Assembly: GCA_015680685.1 (NCBI GenBank)
Contig: MNCI01022125.1
Coordinates: forward strand, 881,662-915,508
Length of the DNA: 33,847 nt
From: Gnetum montanum
Lineage: Eukaryota; Streptophyta; Gnetopsida; Gnetales; Gnetaceae
Reading direction: 5' to 3'
The notes beneath the pieces were generated by a model. It had not been told where the DNA came from. It ran no database searches and saw only the letters and a list, made by a program, of their open reading frames with translations. Shown in pieces: positions 1 through 12,192 of this stretch. Position 1 is the first letter of the stretch. Each line of letters starts with the position of its first letter. Both the position numbers and the translations under genes were made by a program.

Positions 1-300
1 TGGTGTCTCACATCACTAGGGATGAGATATCACATACACAATATTGCGTCCCACATGATATCGCATACGCAATGTATCGTACGTGATATCGCATCCCCAT
101 CTGCCTATAAATAGGTACCCCTGCCACAACACTTAGCATCATTTTGCCATTCACATGCAGGGGAGTTTTTGAAGTTTTTCTCTGTGACTTGCGATTGAGT
201 GACCCTTTTTTTTCCTCATATCTCGCTTGCTAGTACTCTGATTTTACTTCCGTTTGAACCTGCTTGAACCCGGAGTGTTTAGCTTAGTCGTGGGGGAGAG
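1..300 (+). mobile_element. Gypsy-like LTR promoter fragment, cut by the window edge
   Basis: Seen: several GATATC motifs (near 25, 57 and 86) stand just upstream of TATAAATA at about 106-113. The order and spacing, including the shared block ACGTGATATCG, match the U3 of the better defined LTR at 1358-2173, so this looks like the regulatory part of a related LTR. Downstream of the TATA box the two sequences no longer align by eye, and no CA-type LTR end is visible. A purine-rich AGTCGTGGGGGAGAGG near 285-300 resembles the polypurine tract at 1345-1357. It may be a diverged 5' LTR of the same element, or a chimera of two related elements. The 5' end lies outside the window. Confidence 0.45.
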
Positions 301-614
301 GCACATGCCAAATAGTGCATATATTGCATAAATTTTTTGAAATTCATCATCACCCAAAAGACATATTTAAGGATAATTAGTTGTATAATTAAGAATAGCA
401 TGTGTCAAAAACAATTTGATCCCCTTAGCTATACCAGAAAATTGAATTTGAAAACCACCTAAGCAAAGAGGACTCAACACTATAATCTTTCGAGGACATG
501 TTCTTTCAATAATTAACATCACACAGAAGTAAAGTAAATCTATTAAGGAAAGCAGTAAGGTATAACCTAACTTTGGTAACAACCTTACTAACAATTAGTT
601 TCGTGTGATTGCAG

Positions 615-1214
615 ATGGCCCCAAAACTCGGACAATAGGAAGGTCCTCCTCAAGGTGCGATCAAACGACCTAGGAGAGGTGAAGGACAAGTTCATATCAA
701 AAAACATGCAGAGCAAGAGGAACAATCATTTAGTATCCACAAAGAAGACCCTGCTTCTATACAATCAAGGCCTACCCTCTCTAAAAGCAGTGCCTGGTAC
801 TTAGGGGAAACGTACCAATTTTGGCACAATAAAGAAGAAAGCACCATGGTTAACAATTATGGTGTGACTATTGATTTCTCTATTCAAGCCATTTTGGAAG
901 TATTAAACCTTCCGAATACAGGGCCAAAGGTTGCTCAGAACTAGCTAGATGCTTTCAGAACTGAGCAACTTAATAAACTGTTGATAGAGAATAAAAGGGT
1001 CGCGGAAGAAAAAGAGAAGGCTGACTAGGATGCCTCTATGGCACAAGCGCAAACTTACATGCATGCCAAGGCACTCAAGGCCTTGCAAGAGAAGAAACTC
1101 CAGGCCATACTTCAACGCCATCAAATCCCAAGACCTAGAGTGCAAGAAAAAGAGAAAGACACCTATGGAGGAGCCACTGTCACCAAGAACTACATGAGTT
1201 CCAAATTTTTGTAA
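615..1214 (+). pseudogene. Decayed retrotransposon gag-like ORF (plant transposon protein type)
   Basis: From ATG at 615 the frame runs about 200 codons to TAA at 1212 and is broken by three TAG codons (at 636, 942 and 1026). The N-terminal third is basic (KRPRRGEG). The middle contains VTIDFSIQAILEVLNLP, resembling the FSPEAINRYLGLP-like segment of the plant transposon (Athila-type gag-like) protein family. The C-terminal half is a lysine/glutamate-rich stretch likely to form a coiled coil. The frame lies between an LTR-like promoter (1-300) and a polypurine tract (1345), leaving only about 1 kb of internal sequence and no pol. The element is therefore an internal deletion derivative or a non-autonomous form. 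The ATG directly follows TTGCAG, which could be a splice acceptor (inference). Family assignment is tentative. Confidence 0.5.
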
Positions 1215-1344
1215 ATATTCTATGTGTTGTGTCTTTATTTTGTTTTCTTCCCACACTGTGGCATGAATCCATTTCTTTTTCCATCTAATAATCCCATACC
1301 TATCCATTGTGTAATCACTATAACTCGAGGATGAGTTTTTCTTC

Positions 1345-1357
1345 AGTCGTGGGGGTA
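1345..1357 (+). other. Polypurine tract next to 3' LTR
   Basis: AGTCGTGGGGGTA sits directly before the TGATG that opens the LTR at 1358. This is the expected position of the plus-strand primer of reverse transcription in an LTR retrotransposon, and fixes the element as plus-strand with its body to the left. Confidence 0.6.
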
Positions 1358-2173
1358 TGATGGGATACGATATCGCATGGGCCGCGATATCGCATCCCCC
1401 ACAATATCGTGTCTTCCCCTACGATATCGTGTACGTGATATCGTAGTCTGCCACAATGTCTATAAATAAGAGGCAGCTCTCCCTTGTTTAGGAATCTAGT
1501 TTAGTTCCTTAGTGAAACTCTAGTAGTTTGATCCCTCCAGAGATAGATTATTTTCCCGTGTCTGCCCGTAGTGTGGTGAATGTATTACATCCTTTATTCA
1601 AGTATGACGTACTTGGACATGCACATGACCAGCAATAAAGATCGAGATTACTTCATCATTGCAGCATTCACTTTATTTATTTATTTGTTATTGACTGCTT
1701 TCATAGTTAATCTTTCTTACCCTTATCTCCTAGAATGTGGAATGAGTACGACTTGATTACGAGCATTTAAGTGTGACTACTTGGTAACCCAATGGTGTAC
1801 CTAGGATCTACGCTTGGTAATCCCAGTGGTAGTTGTGCATGAAGTCCAAGATGTGTATGGATGATCAAGGAACAGATGCTTATCGCACTTAGGCCAGATT
1901 AGATTCTCTTATCCTTTTCCTCCTAGCTTAGTTAATTACTACTTTCCATTGCCTTCAAGAGTAGCATTAGATTAGGAACAAATCATACACCTCAATCTGT
2001 ACTAAATCATACATGACAAAGCTAATACTAGTCCAGGTGGGAAGACAATGAACTGCGACCTAAGCATAATTGTCTAGGTGCTAGAACTAGCCCGTCTGCA
2101 GAGTTCTACCAGATCGTGCATGAAAATGCTCATATTCGTATGGTTGAGTGTAGGGGTATCTCGCCACTCATCA
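1358..2173 (+). mobile_element. 3' LTR of a Ty3/gypsy-like element (816 bp)
   Basis: The LTR opens with TGATGGG and closes with CTCATCA, giving the inverted ends TGATG...CATCA. The ends are supported by alignment with the inverted solo copy at 12288-13138: similarity stops at CCACTCATCA in both. The U3 (about 1366-1460) holds a dense array of GATATCG/AATATCG motifs, followed by TATAAATA at about 1462. The 3' part shares a block with the solo copy (CATATTCGTATGGTTGAG or its near match). The left neighbour is the polypurine tract and broken gag-like frame. The 5' LTR and its target duplication are outside or unrecognisable, so intactness cannot be judged. Confidence 0.75.
1365..1470 (+). promoter_or_regulatory. 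U3 promoter: GATATC motif array plus TATA box
   Basis: Five GATATC/AATATC-type cores occur in about 90 bases, several within longer palindromes such as ACGATATCGT, and end just before TATAAATA. Equivalent arrays upstream of TATAAATA are seen at 25-113 and, inverted, at 13035-13130. Conservation of motif type and position in three copies suggests a retrotransposon enhancer; the binding factor is unknown. Confidence 0.5.
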
Positions 2174-2315
2174 CATCTCATCTTGGTTTTTTAATAATTG
2201 TAGTTGGATCCATCAAAATATGAAGGCTTATGCACAAATTAAGTGCCTAAAATAGACATCAAGAAAAAAAACAAACTCCTCTTGATGGGTGTTAATCCAT
2301 TGCTCAAGAAACTAA

Positions 2316-2327
2316 GCTCCAATACCA
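2316..2327 (-). other. Primer binding site, Met-tRNA type (copia, minus strand)
   Basis: On the minus strand this reads TGGTATTGGAGC, two mismatches from the TGGTATCAGAGC usual in plant copia elements primed by initiator Met-tRNA. It lies two bases from TGTGGATC at 2330, the expected start (seen from +) of the adjoining 5' LTR. The same variant primer site occurs in the complete copia element at 26331-26342. Confidence 0.6.
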
Positions 2328-2329
2328 CT

Positions 2330-3450
2330 TGTGGATCAATAAAGTTGTACCCTAAAATGGGGGATGATGAATAGGGTGAATTAATAAAAATAAATATATT
2401 AATAAAAACAAATATCTAATTTAAATAATCACCTTTAATCAAATATGTAAGCAATAGCACTCTGGAATAAAAAGAAGTTTGATCATTGCTTATACAGATT
2501 TTAACAACATTTATGCAATCAACTACTTGAATAAAGTGTAAATGAAAATATGAAACAAACACACCAATTTATCATACTTCAACTAGGCCTACATCCACTA
2601 TAGGGGTGCAATAAAATACTATAGGGGTTTCCCTAGTTCCATTGTCTTACTAGCTAAGTCTTCAACATTGGTTTGATGGTTTTCACTATAACATTGATTT
2701 ACAGGTTTCAAGTCTTCCAAAGAAAACTTACAATAGAGGTGAATCTTCACCAACTCTCAAAGATAGAGATACTACAATGATTTAGATGAAAATACTTAGA
2801 TACAATAGATCAAAAACATTCACATGAAACTCAAAGAATAAGCAATGAAGTATGCACAATGAAGGGATAGTAATGATGTATAGCTAGTGCATGATTTAAG
2901 GATGGATCTCATTCAACAATATTTAAATCTACTAAGAAAATAAATTCTTCATAGTTCAATCCTTGATCTTCAATCTTTTTATTTTTCTCTTGCATATGGT
3001 AATCATATAGATCTTATTTTATTGATGCTTGGCAAAAATGGTCAAGAAGCACTAAAATAAAAGCTTTTTGAAATTTAAAAAAAAACTTGTAACTACTCTA
3101 ATTAGTCAATCATAGACATCTCTAGTTGAACAAATGCCTTTCTCAATTGATCAAACTAAGAATCAGTCAACTTGAGAACTACATCTTTTCTTATTTTGCA
3201 CTAAAAATGAAATTCAAATCAGGGGACCTAGGCATCTTCCAAGCATCTAAAATAGTAATTATTTTTCTCATTGATAGGGTAATCTTTCATTTAGATTGGT
3301 CATCCTAAAGATTCTCTAGATGACCTAAAAAGTATGCAATTTATTCAAACAATGATCAGGCATTCAAGGCTTCTATCAATTAATTGGATGAGTGATGCAT
3401 TTAAATAAAAATAACTCTACATGCTAGAAAAACTTATCATTCTAAATCTA
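2330..3450 (-). mobile_element. Copia LTR fragment, SIRE/Maximus-like, minus strand
   Basis: The left end is set by the primer site at 2316-2327. The opening TGTGGATC and the nearby GGGGGATGATGAATAGGGTG resemble the start of SIRE-type copia LTRs, which often carry TGTTGGATC followed by a GGGGTGAATAG motif (family knowledge from memory). The right boundary is a guess from typical LTR length; no clear CA end or target duplication was found. About 140 bases of internal sequence (2174-2315) remain on the left before the gypsy LTR at 1358-2173, so the gypsy element probably landed in or truncated this copia element. Confidence 0.4.
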
Positions 3451-5040
3451 ACATCATCTGATATAACCTTCCTTGATAGTTTAAACATCATGTCTAGTAA
3501 AGGATTTGACTCCTAGAATTTCTAGGTCCATAGGTTGATGAAGATGCAAAATGCATAGGCATTTGTATCTTCTATGATAACCCATAACTACAAGATGACA
3601 TGTGCTAAGAGAGAGTTAAACATTAGACCATTAGAGATAGAATTATAAAGAATTGTTGATTATGAAGCTATTAATGGCTTAAAACCCTTCTTTCCGAACA
3701 TTAATCATCTAGTGAAATTGGAAAATTTTGAGAAAGCAACACTCATAGAATATTCACTCATTAGGGATGAAATTTTGGAGGTCACTCTTTCAAAGTTGCA
3801 ATAGAGGAAAACAATGACATTGGACTTTTCTATTAATCATTTCAACATTAGCTTTAACCAAGCTTTTAGGTCATGCAATTAGTAAAGCATACATAGAGAA
3901 GATGTTAGCATCTAGAGTGATGAAGAGGAGGATCATTAACATGTCTTAATGATAATTGAGTTACTTTATCAGAATGTTGCACATCCATCTAGTCCAACAC
4001 CTAAGTGCATTCATTAAGTGAATGCTATTAATTTAGTTAATCAACCTTTATCTTAACCAATTCTACCAACAACATCTACTCTACATGTGGTCCCTCCTCC
4101 CATCACTTTATCACTCTTGCATATCCTATTTTTTAATACTTCTAATGTTAATCTACCTTCATTAACTCAAATTTTAAATCTCCTTTTCAACTTGTTCCAC
4201 CCCATGTCCATCACTTCATAGGCTTTTTAACCATAATATTTACTTCTATTCCTGTTTATTCCTTAATGTGCTCCTTAGTACAATGTTCCTATATTTTTCA
4301 CAATGCTAACCCAACTTACTTCTATTAATTTTAATCTTTCTTTAAATTCTTATTTGATTCCTAATATGATAGGTGCATCTCCTAAGCTTATGCTATTATT
4401 GTAGGATTTCTCAACCTAACTTTAAATTAATCAAGATAAGACTAGAAAACCTACTACATTACATGAAGGTAATTTAACAATTTCTATTTTATACTTATTA
4501 GTGAATCCCATTAGCCCCTTGATCATACTTGCTTAGGTCCCTAAGGATATTTCTTGGTTAAGCTTCATCAAATATGCTAAGGAAACATATCCTATTAATT
4601 ATGTCATAATGTTCCATGTTGAGTATATGCTATTAGCAAATTATTCTCATTCTATCTTAAGGAGTTTTTAAAATTCTTTAATGGGTAAAGATCTTGAGTG
4701 ATAGAGGTCACTTCCTCATGAATCAATCACTTCTTTAGAACAACTCTTTATAACATTTGTTTAGAGGTCTAAATATAATATTAGCATAGGTATCACTCTT
4801 TAGAATTTGTTTGCCATTAAACAAGGGCCTAATGGAGCTATTACTAAAGTCATCTCTTAATAAACTACTATAATAATATATTTGACACACTAGATTAGGA
4901 TTACTCTAATATAATTAACCCTTCAAAAACATACTAAATCCATATTGTATGCAAGGCAAACAATTGTTAGAAAAAAGTAAATCGAGATATATTCACTAAA
5001 TTGAAGAGGATTACAATTATAATAGAATCAAAATCACACA
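3450..5040. other. AT-rich stretch with no firm gene
   Basis: Stops occur in all frames and no confident domain was found. The right part leads into the gypsy gag relic and may be its decayed 5' leader or N-terminal gag, but nothing diagnostic is visible. Confidence 0.3.
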
Positions 5041-7150
5041 TTACATTTATTTGAATCATCCAATGATTAGAATGCCTCACAATTTGACTAGGGTGATTAT
5101 CATAAACTAAATTAAGCTATTTACATTTCATGGAAGTATGTTCATGATAGTCATATCAAGCATATCAACATGGCTGATGCTCCAACTTACAAAGGGCTTA
5201 TTAGTAATGATCCTCAACTGTACATGTAGGCATTTAATAATGCTTACAACCTTCAAGGGATCATCAATGATTGGAATAATTTGTGGTTGTTTCCTGGTAG
5301 TTTCATTGAGCATGTAAAAACCTAGTACAAATTCTTGCCTCTTAAATCAATTCAAAAGTGGGTAGATATGGTTAGATTCTTCAACACTAAATTTCAAACC
5401 TATGCCCACATCTCTAATATCTAGAACAAATATGGCTAAATGGAGGTAAGAAGCTCATAAAACTTTGAACATTGCCATGGAACAATACATGAAAAATTTT
5501 CATTATTATTCAAACCATGACTTTAGCCAACAAGAGAAATTAATGCATATCATGGAATGTCTTATGTAGGAAATAGGAGAATCCATGAACATGTACATGA
5601 TAAGCTAGTACACAAGAAGTCTATGGCCCAAATCAAAATGCTCCTAGACACCATTGCTAGTATGGAAGATGAGTGAAAGAAGTGATCGTTAGCCAAGGAA
5701 TAGAATCATGACCTAGCGCATCAAAGGAAGGCAAAGAACATTAAACGTATAATCAAACCCTCTAAAGTAGTTAAGGTCTTGGTGCAAGACCAAGTCAAAA
5801 TCAAGAAGGCCTTGACAAACTTGGCCCTCAATGTGAACAAGATTTTGGATGCGATGAACAAGAAGATGTTCACTATCCTTAAGGAAATTAAGGATAAGGT
5901 GGTTAAAGTTATAGTAAAAGCCATTACACCACTAGGCCATAAGAAGAACTAGGAAGGTAAGGGTAAGGACAAGCTTTCATACTTTAAGCATACAGAAAAA
6001 GATCTGGATGAAGCTTCATACTCTTCTAGTGATAAGGATACTTGTAAGTATTGTTTGAATCCTTATGACTTTCATACTAAACAATCATGGCTTACATGAC
6101 TAGTGAGATGGGACAATCAAAGATGTCTTTGAATCCTCAGTATGTCAAGAGGAAAACAAGGAAGACTCCTTGCGTCGGTTGATCATCTTACCCTAGAGGT
6201 GCATAGCTATAGACCATGCATTAGTACCAATAATGGCAAACTATAAATCCTTAAGGTGCTGCTCCATGGAATCTCCCTACATTGATGCAATAACAAATGA
6301 TGATTCCTACCAATCCTTATTTTTAAGGTTCCCAAGAAAGCACTTATTATTTTCCTCTACAATAGTACTTACCTTTATCAAATGTTTCTACCTAGCAAGC
6401 TCCCCAACCACAACAATAAGCATAATAGCTTCTCCTTCTTGGTCCTATGCATGAATGGATTTTTATTCAACCACAACAATGACAAGCTAAATTTTATGAT
6501 GTTGCCTATTATGCTATTTCTACTTCCATGTATTCTACTAGGTAATACTACTAAACACCTATTAGGTTGGTTGCAGATAATAGCTTGAAGTTTCATGGCT
6601 ATAAATTCTACTGCAAGCATAGACATGAATGTCATGGGACAAGATCCATATCATTCTCTTCATCTTATGAAGAGGATAATACTTCAAGAAAGATAAGAAT
6701 CAAAATTGAAGAGGTATCAATAACATTTCCTAAGTTTTTCCAAGGTGAATTAACCATCTTAGGGACAAGCTCTTCAACAACATCTGGCAAGCCTAATAGG
6801 ATAGTATTTTATTGTAGCAATGTTATCACTATTTCCATGTCCAAGGAAGCCAAGTAGGAAATCAAGGAAGGAAATTTTCCTAAAAGGCAATTAGACCTCA
6901 ACAACCCCAAGGTTGAACTTGAAATTGATGAGAAGAATCATTACCTAGTTCTTTATGACTCTAGATCAGAAGTCAATATTATTATAATGAAGCAGTGTCC
7001 TAATTTGGGGCTTTCTCCTCTTAGAAGTATTAATGTTCGCTTGGAGCTGGTAGATTAATCTTACAAATATCCTATGGGAAAGTGAATGATATGATGATAA
7101 CTTCTTGGTGATCAAACTAGAAAATAAGGTGTGAGACAGTTTTCCTATCA
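5040..7150 (+). pseudogene. Ty3/gypsy gag-protease relic
   Basis: Seen: at about 5280-5400 a plus-strand frame reads WLFPGSFIEHVKT-stop-YKFLP, then SIQKWVDMVRFFNTKF. This is the capsid motif of plant gypsy gag proteins, with the usual Trp of the W-Y-LP motif turned into TAG. About 5700-5940 is a charged lysine-rich segment. At 6945-7050 the frame reads LVLYDSRSEVNIIIMKQCP, then NLGLSPLRS, matching a retroviral-type aspartic protease: the catalytic Asp (6957-6959) is kept but the Gly of D-S/T-G is Arg. Many stops and frameshifts separate the pieces, and no reverse transcriptase or integrase is recognisable downstream. It is a dead relic; neither LTR was located. Confidence 0.6.
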
Positions 7151-10080
7151 TCATGGGAAAAGTATACTTAAGCACCATCAATGTTATGTTAGTCTTCCAT
7201 GACCTTCACTTTGAAATTATAAGAAGGATGAGACTAGAAGGATGCATTACAAGTGGAAATCTTGTGATCCTTCCTAATCATGTAATAAGTATGATTTCAA
7301 TTTCTATGTCATTGAGTGTCTTTATGTGGTCAAAGACATAATTTTCCTTAAAGAACATCTAGTTCATACTAGTTACCAGTCTGGTGCCATGCATATCTAT
7401 CATTTAGATGAGCTAGACAACATTTTTCTAGTTAATAGGTAGTACATAAAGCATTAATAAAAATATATTCTACCTCTAGTAGTACCTAACACTTAATTTT
7501 ATATTTTTCACTCAAAGGTCTATTAGATTATATACAGAGATTAGTCGTGGAAAAGGAATCGTTCACACCTAACACTGTTTGTTTTGTATACTTTAATAAA
7601 GTATGCTTAGTTAGAAATTCTTACATTTTAATCTTAAAATTAATTATTTTAAATATTTTTCATTCTTTGGATGTATTATCTATGTATGTGTGGAAAGCTT
7701 ACTTATTATTCTTTATGAATGCTCATCCAATAAGCCAATGGTGAATGGATGAGTTACAGATGTGATGTTGATGCAAGAGTGCTAAACTGGTTCAATGTGG
7801 AGCTTTAATTAATGGAATGTTCACTTAATGAAGTTTATCCACTCTCTTTTCATCCATCCATCACCAATGAACTAGGCTTAAATTCAATAGGGAGCTTGAA
7901 CTTGTGCTATGAGTTTTTAAAGCTACTACCACTTGAGTCGTGGGCAAGTGATGGACCCATATCCTATGGTATGAGCTTCAATATCATAAATGGATTCTTA
8001 GTCACTGGTGAGAAAAGGGTGTATCATTAAGAATCCTTATGACCATTGTGGTGGGTCTCATCAATGTGATTGAATCAAGATACACATGCTTATCATTTCT
8101 AATCACCTTGGTCAGACGAGTTTCATGATTTTCAGAAAACTGTGTGCCATGTAGTGAGGGATGGATGTTCATGTTCAAGCAAGTTGAAGACTCGAGGTGG
8201 TGATCTGTCACTTAATCATTTTCACAACTCACATGCACATCTATGATGACCCTCTTCTTTTGGAAATGGTTTTCCCTAGAGAGATATATATAAAGAAGAT
8301 AGAGAAAAAGAAAAAGAAAATAAAACATTGGATTATCCTAAGTAACCAAAACCAAGTGTCACATGGTCAAGTCTTGGTAATAGCTTCACTATTAATATCT
8401 TTAATAGCCAATATGAAACATACCTTAGAAGGACAGGTCTTATCTATGCATCATCATACAATGTTAAATTCAAGTGTTCAATGTCATGATTTTATCTAAA
8501 TCTTTCTTTACACATAAACTTATAAATCAAAATCTAAGTTTGGAAATCCATACTAAACCTTGTTGTTATAGGGTGGGATACATTAAGGAACACCTCACTA
8601 CTACATACAAATGGGGGTATCTCAAAGATCTGTAATTCCACTACCAAGTAAAACTTGATCACAAATATAATTTTTTTATTTCTAAAGGTTTCTAAAAATA
8701 ATTAAAATTTCACAAAATTCCAAAAAAATCTCATTATATACCAAGGACCACTAAAAAATAATCATAAAATATTTGAGAAACAAGTTTCACATATTTTTCA
8801 CATGTCCTAGAAAATTCAACAAAAACATAGAAAATAATTTAGACAAAATTTCAATACAATTTCTATACAAAACAAACCCAAAATAACAAAAATCTAGTAA
8901 AATCTAGGCTTAATAATAAAAATAATATAATAATAGAAAATAATTACTTAATAGAAAGGAAGTGCATAAAAAATAAAGTAGGGTGGCATCATGGCAAGAA
9001 CAATTAAATAAGCCTATTTACAGAATCTCTATAGCTCAAAAAACTTCTCTTCTTTTTCGTTTCAACATTTCTCAAATCTTCTCTCTTTTTCTTTAATTTC
9101 ATAATCCTTAATCCTTCTAAGAATAAAAATGTACCAAAAAGGAAGGGTAAGATCCTATTTAGTTCGTAAAACTGTCACATGCAATTCAACACACCTTTAG
9201 GATATGTGTAAGCATGCATGAATTCTTTTTCTACTAACATACATGTAACCATTACTGCTTAAACATTGAACAAGCCTTAAAAGTAAAAATAAATGAAGGA
9301 TTTAACAATGAAATTTTATTCTATTTCTATAACTCAAGTGAGAATTTTCATCAAATTGAAAATTAAATAAAACAAGCATTATAGATCCAATTCTAATGAA
9401 TAAAGGATTAAATCTAGTGTTTTGAATGTTCCAAATAGATTGGTAAGATCAAATCTTACATATGACATCAAATTAAGGCACTTTCGTAAGAAAATAATTT
9501 TAAGAGATATTTATTTTAAATTAAAAATAAACACAAATTTCCAATTTTATAACGAAAAGTTACATGTGGTGTGGCTTAAATGCTCCATGAACAAAGTGTT
9601 ATATTAGCATATGTTCATAATAAAAAATAATATATGCATAATAAAATATTCATGAACATACAGTAACTAACAAAATAAAAACCTCTATGAGTAATTGGAT
9701 TTTAACATTCAATAACTAAGCATTAATAGTAGTAACAAGCAAAGGATAGAGAAATTAAACAAAATACTTTAACAAGTAGATTGTATCTACTCAAGTAAAA
9801 TTACAATGTAATCTTATTAGTTAGCCAAAAAAATTAAAAATAACCTATTAAATCACATCTGTTAGCCTTAAATTAAATAATTAATCCATGACTTTGTAGT
9901 ACATGGTGCAAGCTTGGCATTTCCTCCCTTTCATATTTTTTCATGCATAATCATTGGATTACTTGATCTGAGTGTCAAAGTCTCTATGACATTAATGTTT
10001 CTAAAAAGTCTACATTTTTTGATCTGTTAGATAGTTTTGACAAAAGTGTAGCTATTCAAGGTTCTAATTAAGGTTTTCTT
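7150..10080. other. AT-rich intergenic stretch without recognisable gene
   Basis: Both strands are full of stops, and the short open frames match no family I know. A purine-rich microsatellite-like run (GA/AAAG) lies at 8278-8325, and an A-rich block at 8650-8960. It may contain gypsy pol or LTR remains too decayed to call. Confidence 0.3.
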
Positions 10081-10690
10081 AATTTTTCTTGGATTAATGA
10101 ACATCATGTTTTTCCATATTAGCCCAAGATTATGGATACTCTTAGTAGATTTAATACTAATATTTGGCCAAGATTCAATTATTTTTTAAAGGTTATCACA
10201 ATGTGTAGTTATGAAAGCAATATATTTAGAAGATATGGAATGCCACTACTCCTTCAAAAATTAGAAATTTTTTGTGGTACTTGATTCATCAAGGTTTACC
10301 TATTGATATTTGACACTCTCATTTGGGTGTTCATGACCCAAGATGTCCTATCTACAATATGGAAGATACATTCATCCATTATTTTTTCACTTGTCCCCTT
10401 ACTCATAGCTCTTGGACTTAGTATAGAAAGTATTTACATGATGTTTAACTATGATTAGATGAAGTTTTATTTGGTGACACTCCTCAATGTTAAGGATTTG
10501 TACTTCATAGTTAATGTTTCTTTTGTCCTCTTATTCTTTATGCCATCTAGAAACTTCAATGTAATGTGGTTTTTCATAGACATCCCCTAGCTAATTTTCT
10601 TTCTTTATCAATTCAAGGTGACATCATTTAGTAGCTAATACTTTAGCTAAACTCCTAAATGTTCTTTCTATAGTTTTCTTTTTTATTAAC
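10080..10690 (+). pseudogene. L1-type LINE ORF2 3' fragment with zf-RVT domain
   Basis: The plus strand encodes at about 10225-10430 WNATTPSKIRNFLWYLIHQG, then LPID, then RCPIYNMEDTFIHYFFTCP. This is the zinc-binding domain (zf-RVT) that follows reverse transcriptase in plant L1 LINEs: PPKI.FLW, CP.C...E...H.FF.CP. The second Cys of the C-x2-C pair is Tyr, and in-frame stops are present. Continuation to about 10640 fits the LINE C-terminus. No reverse transcriptase core is visible upstream, consistent with the usual 5' truncation. The poly(A) tail and target duplication are not identified. Confidence 0.6.
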
Positions 10691-11973
10691 AATAAGCCTT
10701 TAGCAGTAAGTGAAAACTCATTTCGACACTTTTGAATGAGGGAAAGGTATGATCCTTTTCCTACACCAAAGGGAAGTTTTTTCAATATTAGTTGTAAGGA
10801 TGAAAACCTAAAAAGGCATCACCAAAATTGTTTGGTCTTTTATTTTTGTTGTTTTGGAGTTTCTCCTCTACTTCTTTGCTTTTGTACTTTGAATATGATA
10901 TTTTAAATATATTTATGTTTTCGAGTTTGATATCCTCCCTTTAATTAAATAATTAAATCTATGTAGGTTGTGACACATCATATCTTGATGCTTCTTATTG
11001 CATGAAAACATTTGTAATATGTATTAGGTACAAATTTTAATATAAATCACTTCTTGACATCAATCACATGTTAGTGTCTAGTTCCAAATTTTTGTCTCAT
11101 GTATGTTAAACCTAAGTAAATAGCTCTACTTAATCACAAAAAATTTTTGAGGCATTCAATAGTAATTTTGTATTTCTATATAAGCCATGGACATTTGGAA
11201 GTCATGGTAATACATTGTGTTTATAATTTAGATGTGGCTCATTAGGACGTGTTAGCCTTTTTAGGCTTGCACAAGTATTTCCTCTTTCCTATCCCACTTT
11301 TCCTTATTGAGATCATGTCTTAGCATCTCTTAATACATTCAAATATCTTCTATATTTGGAGAGATCAATTAGGACATGCATCCCCAATCTTGGATTCATC
11401 TAGGTTTAAAATCACATTTGTCATGATGCAAGGATGAGCTAGCTTTCTCAAGCCAACACATCTCATAAACCTTTTTGATGAGATTTCATCAAAAATGTGA
11501 TTGGAAATTAAATTATCCTTATGCACTAATACCAAGCTACTAGCTTTTTAAAGTTTGTGCACCTTTCTATTTCCATCCCTAAAACAACTACTAAAGCAAG
11601 AGAGATCATTTATTATCTTCACTCTTTATTATTTTCTTTTCTTTTTTAATTATAAGCTCATCCTTCATTTAGTAAGTATGTTGTTTTTTATTATTATTTT
11701 AGGTTTTTTGAGTTGTCACTTCACCATGTGATAAAATTTCATTTAAGTGCTACCATGCTTTCATAGTTATAAACCATTTTGTCAACACAAAATTGAGTGC
11801 TTGTGTACTGAATAAATCTCATAATTTCATTTTATTTTTCAAATATGGAATGTCATAAATATATAAAACACTAAAAATATAAGTCAAATAATAAATCCAT
11901 CCTACGTTAATTAATATTTATTTTAGGTAATATATAAAACTAATTTTTTATTTACATCCACTAAGATCCTTTA
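10690..11973. other. AT-rich stretch without gene; one perfect hairpin
   Basis: No coding signal or known repeat was recognised. A perfect 10-bp inverted repeat, TTTTTGATGA with TCATCAAAAA around a 4-base loop, lies at 11472-11495. Confidence 0.3.
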
Positions 11974-12107
11974 GATCTATCAAACCAATTTTAGAATTTC
12001 TTTTACAGAACTTTTTTAACATACATTAGCATAGCCTATTAGAATCAAACTTGTGACTTGGCTATTCCAAGCCAATACTTTTACCATCAAGCTAATACCT
12101 CATTAGC
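11974..12107 (-). mobile_element. tRNA-derived SINE, family A, diverged copy
   Basis: The minus strand begins near 12107 with TAATGAGGTATTAGCTTGATGG, where the last part is A-box-like, followed at about 12040-12052 by AAGTTTGATTCTA (B-box-like). Between them is a possible anticodon-type hairpin, TTGGCT...AGCCAA. The head matches the copies at 12205 and 17769, and the downstream TATGCTAATGTATG and AAGTTCT blocks also match the copy at 12205. The 3' limit (GGTTTGATAGATC, 11974-11986) is by analogy with the full copy. No convincing target duplication was found. It lies head to head with the next copy, about 100 bases away. Confidence 0.5.
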
Positions 12108-12192
12108 TAGATGTGTGAAGCTATAATTATTTTACTTTACCAAAAGAAGGTTATGCCAATACAGCATGGTTGTTGGGCCATCTAGGACATAA

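Noticed and set aside
945-1307. Minus-strand open frame of about 120 codons as a gene
   Set aside because: It is antisense to the lysine/glutamate-rich gag-like frame at 615-1214 and has no recognisable domain; a shadow frame.
7936-7965. GAGTCGTGGGCAAGTGATGGACCC, split here as a possible polypurine tract and LTR start
   Set aside because: Not purine-rich enough, and what follows does not align with the LTRs at 1358 or 12288.
11472-11495. Hairpin as a MITE terminus
   Set aside because: A single 10-bp stem with a 4-base loop, with no second terminus or target duplication. AT-rich DNA gives such stems by chance.
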